Positions 1-5,491 of a stretch of 5,533 nucleotides of DNA are shown here, one piece after another. The stretch is from Candidatus Omnitrophota bacterium. GTDB taxonomy: Bacteria; Hinthialibacterota; Hinthialibacteria; Hinthialibacterales; JAKPRU01. A program made the position numbers and the translations under genes. The notes beneath the pieces were generated by a model. It did not search any database and was not told the DNA's origin. It saw only the letters and a program-made list of their open reading frames with translations. Numbering within the stretch: position 1 is the first letter of the stretch; the number at the start of each line of letters is the position of its first letter. The stretch spans positions 1 to 5,533 of the forward strand of contig JAKPRU010000897.1 of the NCBI GenBank assembly GCA_029557025.1. The letters run 5' to 3'.

Positions 1-1818
1 TGGTTGACATTGATTGTGGAGTTTGTGCTGGTGTGGTGGGAAGGATGGCCCGGGGTGAGGTTATGGCGGGTGACCCTGATTTGCCTGGCAGCCTACCTGC
101 TCTGGTGCGTGATCTCGGCGGTGTGGATCGCGCCGATTCCCCGCTCGTTCCGCGAACTTTCCCGGATGCTGGCATTGATGACTCTCGTTGTCGTATCCAT
201 CGGAGCGGGCCGGTCGGAGTGGTTTCGGCGTCAGGTTCTCTGGTTTGGAACCGTGATTCCGCTGATTGTTGCCGTGTATGCCTGTGTGCAAAGCCTTGGA
301 TATGATTTTTTTCTTTGGGGGGATTTTGACTGGGGCGGAGATTTCAAGCGTGTCACCAGCACACTCGGCAATCCCGATTTCATGGCGGGGTATCTCTTGA
401 CGACCATCCCATTAGCGGCGGCATTCGGCGTGGAATCAGAGAAGCGATGGCGCCGAGTTCTGGCCGGGATTTCGGCGGGATTGCAGGTGATCGCGATTGT
501 TCTCAGTCTGAGTCGTGGCGTCTGGGTTGGTGTTGCCTGGTCGCTTGTGGCCCTCCTTGTCATCCTTCCAAATTGGAGGGAATACCTCAGAAGAGCGGGG
601 GAGATAATCAGGAGGCCGAGAACTCTCCTGGCCGGAACGGTTGCAGCCGTTATTCTGGTCATTGTGTTGTGGCCTGCACTTACAGGTCTTTACCGGCGAT
701 TTGCGGGAGGGGTCGGCTCGTCATTGGAAGAGCGCGGCCTGATTTATACGTCCTCTATGAAGTTGCTCAAAGAAAGTCCGCTTTGCGGCGTCGGGCTGGA
801 TGCTTTTCCGGTTCGATTCCCGGATGTGAGGGATCCCAGGCTGTCGCGGTATCTTCCGATTGGGGGATTTTATGTGGAGCACGCACACAGCGAGTTTCTT
901 GAGGTTCTGGTGAATCTGGGTCTGCTGGGATTTTTGTTGTGGATGGGGGCGTTATTCTTTTGGGGCAGGACACTGCTCCAACGACTTCGCAGTTCGGAAC
1001 GCACAGCAGGGTTGCTCGCCGGGGCCTGTTGGGTGGCTGTTGCGGGAACGTTAGGGCACAACCTGTTCACCGTAACGTTGCGTCATACCTCCAGCGCCGC
1101 AATGTTCTGGTCGATGTTCGGTTTCGCAATGGGAGCATTGAGCGCGCCGGAAGAACAGCGGGGAGACCGGCAAGGTAAGATATGGCGCTGGGTGGCGCTT
1201 GCGCTGCTGATAGCCGGTGGGCCGCTTGTGTGGTGGCATGGAGTGCGGGAGCATCAATGCGACCGGTATCTTCGCCAAGCGAGCGATATCATCGACCAGG
1301 CTCTTGAGGAGGGTCCGGCAAGTCGCAAGGCTCAAATGCGACACTTGGTGCTCGATTTACTGGCTAAAGCCGACAGTCTGGGTCCGGTGCGCAAGGAAAG
1401 CCTTTACTGGCGTGCATGGGCTTATTACGAATCGGGGGAGTATGCCTCCGCCAGGGATGAATACATGCGCACCCTCAAGCTGGAGGGTCCTTTTGTGGAT
1501 ACGATTCCCAATATCGGGAAGTGCTGCATCCGTGAGGGAGCGGAGTATATGCGTTTCGGATTTCATGAATCCGCGATGAAAATGTACCGGGACTCGATTC
1601 CCTGGTGGGAGAAGGCCTGCCGGATGGACCCGGAGCGCGCAGAGCATTGGAGAAACTACGCAGGAGTGCTGGGAACACTGGGTAGAATCGAGGAATCCCG
1701 CGCCGCATACAACCGCGCTCTTCAACTTGAACCGACACCGCAGGGGAAAAAGGAGATCGGCAGATTCTTGGAAGAACTCGCTAAAAATGAGGCCATACTG
1801 AGAAAACCGCCACAGTAG
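1..1818 (+). CDS. O-antigen ligase/polymerase family membrane protein with C-terminal TPR domain (5' partial)
   Basis: This is an integral inner-membrane protein of the Wzy_C/WaaL/PglL superfamily, whose members use undecaprenyl-pyrophosphate-linked glycans to extend polymers or ligate them to lipid A or protein. Residues are counted from the TTG at base 4. About ten hydrophobic segments span residues 22-411. Family signatures are the R-x-T-S-T-L-G-N-P-D-F segment (116-126), L-S-L-S-R-G (167-172), and E-R-G-L-I-Y followed by P-L-C-G-V-G (243-264). The periplasmic-loop H-A-H-S-E-F-L-E (293-300) and G-H-N-L-F (351-355) also fit. The tail (about 464-578) carries TPR-like helices, clearest at 464-494 and 546-578. 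The frame is open at base 1, and fewer N-terminal membrane segments precede the conserved loop than usual, so the TTG is probably not the start. The pseudopilin follows 121 nt downstream on the same strand. The family call is solid; polymerase, lipid A ligase or protein O-glycosyltransferase cannot be distinguished. Confidence 0.88.
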   Translation, partial: WLTLIVEFVLVWWEGWPGVRLWRVTLICLAAYLLWCVISAVWIAPIPRSFRELSRMLALMTLVVVSIGAGRSEWFRRQVLWFGTVIPLIVAVYACVQSLGYDFFLWGDFDWGGDFKRVTSTLGNPDFMAGYLLTTIPLAAAFGVESEKRWRRVLAGISAGLQVIAIVLSLSRGVWVGVAWSLVALLVILPNWREYLRRAGEIIRRPRTLLAGTVAAVILVIVLWPALTGLYRRFAGGVGSSLEERGLIYTSSMKLLKESPLCGVGLDAFPVRFPDVRDPRLSRYLPIGGFYVEHAHSEFLEVLVNLGLLGFLLWMGALFFWGRTLLQRLRSSERTAGLLAGACWVAVAGTLGHNLFTVTLRHTSSAAMFWSMFGFAMGALSAPEEQRGDRQGKIWRWVALALLIAGGPLVWWHGVREHQCDRYLRQASDIIDQALEEGPASRKAQMRHLVLDLLAKADSLGPVRKESLYWRAWAYYESGEYASARDEYMRTLKLEGPFVDTIPNIGKCCIREGAEYMRFGFHESAMKMYRDSIPWWEKACRMDPERAEHWRNYAGVLGTLGRIEESRAAYNRALQLEPTPQGKKEIGRFLEELAKNEAILRKPPQ

Positions 1819-1925
1819 TTGGGTATCATGTCGTGATGGGGTGAGGGTGTTCCCGATATTCTTTTTTTTCCGGCTTCCGCAGCAAAGAGGTCCATGCTAT
1901 TCTTCTTATGGGGGAAGGACTGTCC

Positions 1926-1930
1926 GGAGA
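1926..1930 (+). promoter_or_regulatory. Shine-Dalgarno for the pseudopilin
   Basis: GGAGA lies 9 nt before the ATG at 1940. It supports that ATG over the in-frame GTG at 1841, which would bury the prepilin signal 39 residues deep. Confidence 0.6.
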
Positions 1931-1939
1931 ACCAGAGCC

Positions 1940-2560
1940 ATGGACAGAAAACACGGTTTCACACTGATCGAGTTGCTGATTGTTGTGGCCATCATCGGGA
2001 TTCTGGCGGCCATTGCAGTCCCGAATTTCCTGAATGCGCAGGTCCGCGCGAAAGTGGCGCGTGTGAAAGCCGAGCTGCGCTCGTTTTCCTCCGCGCTGGA
2101 ACTGTACCGCACGGATAACGGGCAATACCCGTACCCGCTGATGGAGAAATACCCCGCCACAGGTCAACTTCACACCGCGAATCACATTGTGAAGGCGCTG
2201 GTGGAGCTGACCACTCCAGTGGCGTACATGTCCAGTGTGGATTATGCGGATCCTTTCTTTAAAACGGGCGAGGGATTCTGGATTGCGACGGTCCCGGCGT
2301 ATTCCAGCTATACCTACGTGAACTATAAGGGGCGATGGGGATTATCGTTTGTGGTTGACCCGCTGATCGATGGGTACGGGCTTGCGAGTTTCGGTCCGGA
2401 TAAATACGACAGCGGCGGAGTCTGGCCTGCGGTCCAGCAGGCTCGCGGCCAGGCACTCAGCGGATCGTGTTTTTATCACCCCTCCAACGGCACGGTCAGC
2501 GCAGGGGATATTGTCCGATATGGGGGCGATGCCCACATTTCCGGCTACGGCGATGACTGA
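1940..2560 (+). CDS. Type IV pilin-like / GspG-like pseudopilin (prepilin-type N-terminal cleavage/methylation domain)
   Basis: This 206-residue precursor belongs to the type II secretion/type IV pilus fibre superfamily. The short leader M-D-R-K-H-G precedes the prepilin peptidase site, with cleavage expected between Gly6 and Phe7 and N-methylation of Phe7. Glu11 is the conserved Glu+5, and residues 7-28 are the hydrophobic helix for membrane storage and fibre packing. A-L-E-L-Y-R-T-D-N-G-Q-Y-P (52-64) resembles the GspG helix-to-loop junction. The C-terminal region contains S-F-G-P-D-K-Y-D (150-157), recalling the acidic metal-binding loop of GspG, and an S-N-G-T-V-S-A-G-D segment (182-190). 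It is longer than a classical GspG of about 140 residues. No pilus or secretion ATPase, secretin or prepilin peptidase is visible nearby, so it may be one of the orphan pseudopilins that are numerous in some lineages. The start is fixed by the leader peptide and the GGAGA ribosome-binding site. Confidence 0.93.
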   Translation: MDRKHGFTLIELLIVVAIIGILAAIAVPNFLNAQVRAKVARVKAELRSFSSALELYRTDNGQYPYPLMEKYPATGQLHTANHIVKALVELTTPVAYMSSVDYADPFFKTGEGFWIATVPAYSSYTYVNYKGRWGLSFVVDPLIDGYGLASFGPDKYDSGGVWPAVQQARGQALSGSCFYHPSNGTVSAGDIVRYGGDAHISGYGDD

Positions 2561-2596
2561 TGCCTCTGTGTGCCGGAGCGTGCCACGGGATTATGG

Positions 2597-2983
2597 TCAC
2601 TTGAATATTTGCTCGTGGAGGGAATGCTGGGGAGTGACACTGATCGGGGAACCCGCGGGCGCAATGGCTTTTCTCAGTGCAGACCATGGTTCATTGAGTA
2701 TTTTAATCGGTTCCAGGTTGGATGGCGCACCCTGATGCCCGCTTTGCCCCAGGGGATTCCAGATACTCGGCTGCTGGGTCTTGGACCGCTGCTCCGCCTG
2801 GCTGAGCAACCGCTCGGCGAGTTGCCGACGTTCTTCCCGTTGCTTCTCCAGCGCACGAGTTTCGCTGTCTGGGACACTGGAGATCGGGTCCAGTATCAGA
2901 GGCACACCGGTCTGTGTGGGCGAGGTTGTACAACCGTACAAGAACGCCGCCAGAAGGATTGAAGTCAACAAGCGAGCAGACAT
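2597..2983 (-). CDS. Small hypothetical lipoprotein
   Basis: This 128-residue protein has no family I recognise. A lipoprotein signal peptide is clear: M-S-A-R-L-L, a hydrophobic core to residue 15, then lipobox L-Y-G-C with Cys18 as the lipidated residue. Thr19 at +2 is not the Asp retention signal, so outer-membrane sorting is plausible. The mature part starts with a Thr/Ser/Pro-rich linker. It continues with a highly charged Glu/Arg/Gln helix (about 40-71) that could form a coiled coil, then a Pro/Asn-rich tail without recognisable motifs. The start is chosen because GGAG lies 8 nt upstream and the signal begins there. An in-frame ATG at 3130 would add 49 residues, lacks a ribosome-binding site and would bury the signal. 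It converges on the pseudopilin with 36 nt between the stop codons. Overlapping plus-strand frames lack comparable signals. Confidence 0.7.
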   Translation of the reverse strand: MSARLLTSILLAAFLYGCTTSPTQTGVPLILDPISSVPDSETRALEKQREERRQLAERLLSQAEQRSKTQQPSIWNPLGQSGHQGAPSNLEPIKILNEPWSALRKAIAPAGSPISVTPQHSLHEQIFK

Positions 2984-2991
2984 CCCTCTAA

Positions 2992-2995
2992 CTCC
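2992..2995 (-). promoter_or_regulatory. Shine-Dalgarno for the lipoprotein
   Basis: On the minus strand GGAG sits 8 nt before the ATG at 2983, with a second purine block AGAGGG abutting the ATG. It decides the start in favour of the short form. Confidence 0.5.
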
Positions 2996-3092
2996 GAATC
3001 TTGCTCCGCATAAAGCGCCTGCAGGCAATGCAATCCTTACTGAAGGACACTCCAAACAGCTTAACGCTTCCCCTGAAGGCAAGTAACGGAAC

Positions 3093-3266
3093 TCACCTGC
3101 GTAGAAATGCGGACGATTTGCCTCTCGCATGAAGATCGCAAGTATGGTTCCTTTGTAGCAACTGCCATGCCTTCGCGGTTTGACATCCGGTTATTTCCGA
3201 TATATTCGAATATCTGCCGCCGATACCTCGCCGCTTCTCATCTTCGCGAGAAGCATATCGAAGCAT
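3093..3266 (-). CDS. Possible leaderless small ORF, 57 codons, faintly HTH-like
   Basis: An ATG at 3266 opens a 57-codon frame ending in TGA at 3093-3095. The ATG falls within a base or two of the transcription start predicted from the minus-strand promoter at 3274-3302, so the message would be leaderless. Residues 22-39 (I-S-E-I-T-G-C-Q-T-A-K-A-W-Q-L-L-Q-R) read like the turn and recognition helix of a small helix-turn-helix regulator. The product is basic. Against it: no ribosome-binding site, short length, no family recognised, and chance could explain the resemblance. It would lie 109 nt upstream of the lipoprotein, possibly on the same transcript. Confidence 0.18.
   Translation of the reverse strand: MLRYASREDEKRRGIGGRYSNISEITGCQTAKAWQLLQRNHTCDLHARGKSSAFLRR
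3180..3213 (+). promoter_or_regulatory. Weak plus-strand promoter-like pair with overlapping palindrome
   Basis: TTGACA at 3180-3185 is followed after 15 bp by TATATT at 3201-3206 (5 of 6 matches to the -10 consensus). The spacer is 2 bp shorter than ideal. A perfect 12-bp palindrome ATATTCGAATAT (3202-3213) overlaps the -10 box and could be an operator. No plus-strand gene follows, so it could drive only a short or antisense transcript. Confidence 0.22.
3233..3254. repeat. 7-bp hairpin, possible plus-strand terminator or leader stem
   Basis: GCTTCTC (3233-3239) and GAGAAGC (3248-3254) pair perfectly around an 8-nt loop. On the plus strand a T6 run follows at 3268-3273, but 13 nt after the stem, too far for a good intrinsic terminator. 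On the minus strand the same stem would fold in the leader just after the predicted transcription start. The T6 run is also the A-rich discriminator of the minus-strand promoter, so its role is ambiguous. Confidence 0.35.
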
Positions 3267-3273
3267 CTTTTTT

Positions 3274-3302
3274 ATTTTACATTACGATGCAATTCGTGTC
3301 AA
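3274..3302 (-). promoter_or_regulatory. Near-consensus sigma70-type promoter, minus strand
   Basis: On the minus strand a perfect TTGACA -35 box (3297-3302) and TAAAAT -10 box (3274-3279, 5 of 6 matches) are separated by exactly 17 bp. The expected transcription start is near 3267, after an A-rich discriminator. The first well-supported gene downstream is the lipoprotein at 2983, giving a leader of about 284 nt; alternatively it drives the small frame at 3093-3266 or an untranslated RNA. A 13-bp inverted repeat overlaps the -35 box. This is the best promoter I see in the window, though consensus rules may not transfer fully to the host. Confidence 0.5.
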
Positions 3303-3312
3303 ATTGAATTTG
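3300..3312. repeat. Inverted repeat overlapping the minus-strand -35 box (operator-like)
   Basis: CAAATT and AATTTG flank a single central base, giving a 13-bp near-palindrome whose left end overlaps the -35 hexamer. Its position suits a regulator binding site, but AT-rich palindromes also arise by chance. Confidence 0.3.
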
Positions 3313-3418
3313 CCGCGAAATTGATCTGATGCTCCGGGAGCCTCCAAACCGGAAAGCAGAGTTCCCATATCAACGTGGCCACTGTTTTGTATTGCAGGGA
3401 TAATGTGCCACACGAGAG

Positions 3419-3441
3419 GGAAAAATCTGCCAACTTTTTCC
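3419..3441 (-). terminator. A/T-rich hairpin after the repeat-protein gene
   Basis: GGAAAAA (3419-3425) and TTTTTCC (3435-3441) form a perfect 7-bp inverted repeat with a 9-nt loop, 34 nt past the stop of the large minus-strand gene. The stem has only two G-C pairs and the U-run lies inside it rather than after it, so it is an atypical terminator candidate. Confidence 0.25.
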
Positions 3442-3475
3442 GAGGATTCCCCGATTCTTCCGCATAAAGGCCAGA

Positions 3476-5440
3476 TCAGGGTTTCGCATATTCCCCGTCA
3501 AGGCCGATTCCATTCTCGTTGTTAAAGAAGGAACGAGGCTCCCATTGCCGCTGGTTCCAGATCCGATTGTCACCCTGATGAGCGCGCGGGTAAGAGTCTC
3601 TGCCGCCGAGATCCATGAAAAGGCCGAACGAGAACATAAAATCGCGCAGACTCAGCTGATCCACACCGATCTGTGCCGCGCCGAGTGTCAGGGAACCGGT
3701 TGTTTCATAGCGGTCATTTCCATTCCGGTCGAGCAGAATGCCGATGGCGTTTGCATTGGCGGCTCCCATACTGAGATTGGGAGCCTGATAGGTATCATTC
3801 CCCGCGCGATCCACCAGCATGGCAAGCGAGAAATCGTGCGCCCCGCCTTGTGCCACATTGATTGATGCCTGATAACGGTCATCCCCGGACTCATCAATGA
3901 GCGCCGCGGCCCCGAAATGCGCCCCCGCACCTTGTGTGTACCATACGCCCTCATAAAGATCATTTCCTGCTCCATCCACCAGCATTCCCACCGCATACCA
4001 GTACGCTACCCCCTGCACGAATATACCGCCCTGATAACAGTCATCCCCTTGCGCATCGATCAACATCCCGATCCCCCCGCCCAGGCTGTGACCATGCCAC
4101 AAATCCCCGCGCAACCCGGCGCCCGCCCCCTGGCAGAGATTGCCGTTATGCTCCGCCGTTTGCGAAGAAGGGAACCGGATATCCGTATCGTTTGCAATGT
4201 AATGGTCATCTCCGTGGCAATCCATCAACAGCCCGCAGCCTTTCGTGAACCCGTAGCCCTGTGACAGGCGATAGGTGGAATAGGTGTCGTTTCCTCGCCG
4301 GTCTATCAGCAATCCCAATCCGAATTGCCCCGATCCCTGCGCCAGGGTAAGCGATTGATAGATGTCGTCTCCGCCGGCATCCAGAATCGCACCGACTCCA
4401 AACGCCCCACAACCCTGACCGAGTTCCTCCGCTTCATACCGGTCGTTTCCGTCGGAGTCCGTCAGAAAGCCGTATCCCTGGATTCCCGTTCCGGCAGATC
4501 CGTTTCCGGTATAGATGTCATCGCCTTTCAGGTCGATTGTGATGCCGAGGGGATATGCGGGTGGGCGCGAAGATGCCGCATTGAGATAGGTGTCATTTCC
4601 GCCCCAGTCTATGGTGAGAAAGAGATGCCTCTTGCTTTCAAAGATATCATCGCCGGTTGTGCCGATTTGGATTTCGCCGAGAATGGTGTTGAGGCGAAGC
4701 GGCGGAGCGTACAACTCATCCGAGGCGGAAAGCAACCGTGCCGTTGCGCGGTCCACTGCCTGTGAGATATCCAGCGCTCCCGCATAGAGGAACTTGTAAT
4801 CGACTTCGCTGATGAGCCGGTACACATCCCAATCCATGTCCCCTTCCTCTATAAGCGGCAAGGTGTGCAGGCGATCCGCGAGTTTTTCGAGATTGTCACG
4901 GTCGATACGCTGAAACGCCATCTTATGCCAGGTCAGTCCCTGTGCCGATGCGCCCAAAAGCAGGGCCAGGCATTTCACAAGTTCCGGGTGTGCCTCTGCC
5001 GACCATTTCCGAACCTCGCGCCGAAGGCTTGCGGGAATATGTTTCCCGTATTGCATATAGAGCGTGTCCATGGCCACAAGAATCCCATCGGGTTCTTCGG
5101 CAGTCTTTTCAACCGCTTCGAGGTCGTTGAAATACAATCCACGCCGCACCCCTTCATCGACTCGAATGCTCATCAGCATCAGCACATCATGCAGGGAAGC
5201 GGATTTTTCGAGGTAAATCTCTTTGCTTCGAATGCAATAGGGTTCGACTTTGAGGGGATTATTGATTAGAAGATCGAAGAAACTGAGCCGCAGGTCCCCG
5301 CCGCCGAAAAGCGAGGAGTCGTATCGGTCGAATCGCAGGTCATCGGGAGTTTTTCCTATCGATGCCATCGCATCGGTCCAGGGATCGCGTAACTCCGATT
5401 CTGCGTAGGAGAATGGGACGAATGAGACAAATAAGACCAA
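3476..5440 (-). CDS. Exported repeat protein with 13 D-x-x-G-(N/D)-D-x-Y motifs; true start probably upstream
   Basis: I cannot name this protein; its function is unknown. Numbering is from the TTG at 5440 (654 residues). A hydrophobic stretch ending S-Y-A (11-13) before E-S looks like the end of a Sec signal peptide. Residues 19-250 form a mixed, mostly helical N-terminal domain. From 263 to 617, thirteen motifs of the form D-x-x-G-(N/D)-D-x-(Y/F) recur, mostly every 25-28 residues. Each is usually followed 7 residues later by Q-G-x-G and then a small-residue hydrophobic strand leading to the next Asp, which suggests a beta-solenoid. The G-N-D-T-Y core resembles RTX calcium-binding repeats, but the spacing is not the nonapeptide's. 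No sortase, PEP-CTERM or membrane anchor ends the protein. The TTG lacks a ribosome-binding site and sits inside the hydrophobic core. The frame stays open to base 5533, with basic K-E-K-R-K-I-R encoded at 5471-5491, so the true start is probably further right. Confidence 0.8.
   Translation of the reverse strand: MVLFVSFVPFSYAESELRDPWTDAMASIGKTPDDLRFDRYDSSLFGGGDLRLSFFDLLINNPLKVEPYCIRSKEIYLEKSASLHDVLMLMSIRVDEGVRRGLYFNDLEAVEKTAEEPDGILVAMDTLYMQYGKHIPASLRREVRKWSAEAHPELVKCLALLLGASAQGLTWHKMAFQRIDRDNLEKLADRLHTLPLIEEGDMDWDVYRLISEVDYKFLYAGALDISQAVDRATARLLSASDELYAPPLRLNTILGEIQIGTTGDDIFESKRHLFLTIDWGGNDTYLNAASSRPPAYPLGITIDLKGDDIYTGNGSAGTGIQGYGFLTDSDGNDRYEAEELGQGCGAFGVGAILDAGGDDIYQSLTLAQGSGQFGLGLLIDRRGNDTYSTYRLSQGYGFTKGCGLLMDCHGDDHYIANDTDIRFPSSQTAEHNGNLCQGAGAGLRGDLWHGHSLGGGIGMLIDAQGDDCYQGGIFVQGVAYWYAVGMLVDGAGNDLYEGVWYTQGAGAHFGAAALIDESGDDRYQASINVAQGGAHDFSLAMLVDRAGNDTYQAPNLSMGAANANAIGILLDRNGNDRYETTGSLTLGAAQIGVDQLSLRDFMFSFGLFMDLGGRDSYPRAHQGDNRIWNQRQWEPRSFFNNENGIGLDGEYAKP
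3590..4654 (-). repeat. Internal coding repeats, about 81 bp (27 residues) per unit, 13 motif copies
   Basis: Motif glycines fall at residues 263, 281, 306, 331, 357, 383, 410, 465, 492, 519, 547, 574 and 613 of the large minus-strand protein. DNA similarity is still visible: a 19-mer at 3868-3886 recurs with one mismatch at 4030-4048, exactly 162 bp (two units) away. The other copies have diverged in DNA while keeping the motif, which indicates old tandem duplication under protein-level selection. Confidence 0.85.
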
Positions 5441-5468
5441 CAGGAATAATGGAAGATGAAGAAGGGGG

Positions 5469-5485
5469 AAGCGGATTTTCCGCTT
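5469..5485. repeat. Short hairpin followed by a T-rich tract on the plus strand
   Basis: AAGCGGA (5469-5475) and TCCGCTT (5479-5485) pair perfectly around a TTT loop, with TTCTTT following on the plus strand. The shape is terminator-like for plus-strand transcripts. However, the bases also encode the basic segment before the hydrophobic stretch of the minus-strand protein, and no plus-strand gene needs a terminator here. Confidence 0.3.
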
Positions 5486-5491
5486 TTCTTT

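Larger units (their letters stand above)
2984..3475. other. 492-nt intergenic region between two minus-strand genes
   Basis: No confident protein gene lies here. The part from about 3180 to 3330 is more AT-rich than the flanking genes. It holds a near-consensus minus-strand promoter, a weaker plus-strand promoter-like pair, palindromes at 3017-3026, 3202-3213 and 3300-3312, a 7-bp hairpin at 3233-3254, and an A/T hairpin at 3419-3441 just after the big gene's stop. A 57-codon minus-strand frame at 3093-3266 is possible. I see no tRNA, rRNA, CRISPR or known riboswitch signature. Confidence 0.6.

Noticed and set aside
1862..1869. T8 tract after the ligase gene as an intrinsic terminator
   Set aside because: No GC-rich stem precedes it; only 3-4 bp complementarities are found upstream.
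1875..1903. Promoter for the pseudopilin (extended -10 TGCTATTCT)
   Set aside because: The -10 box has only four matches and no -35 box is recognisable at the right distance; too weak to list.
1841..1939. In-frame GTG extension of the pseudopilin by 33 codons
   Set aside because: It would place the prepilin peptidase site 39 residues in, and there is a good GGAGA site before the ATG at 1940.
2370..2962. Plus-strand frames overlapping the end of the pseudopilin and the lipoprotein
   Set aside because: They have no recognisable domains or signals, and they overlap genes with clear signal peptides and ribosome-binding sites.
3017..3026. Perfect 10-bp palindrome GCCTGCAGGC upstream of the lipoprotein
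   Set aside because: Short, GC-rich and without a loop or neighbouring promoter boxes; expected by chance at this length.
2984..3130. 49-residue N-terminal extension of the lipoprotein
   Set aside because: The ATG at 3130 has no ribosome-binding site and the extension would destroy the lipoprotein signal.
3107..3307. 66-codon plus-strand frame in the intergenic region
   Set aside because: No ribosome-binding site or recognisable motif, and it runs across the promoter-like elements of the minus strand.
3590..4654. CRISPR array or DNA-level satellite from the roughly 81-bp periodicity
   Set aside because: Units diverge strongly in DNA and keep an open frame with a conserved protein motif; there are no identical short repeats with unique spacers.
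3590..4654. Classical RTX toxin or hemolysin
   Set aside because: The G-G-x-G-x-D-x nonapeptide does not recur every 9 residues and no RTX C-terminal secretion signal is seen; only the G-N-D-x-Y core is similar.
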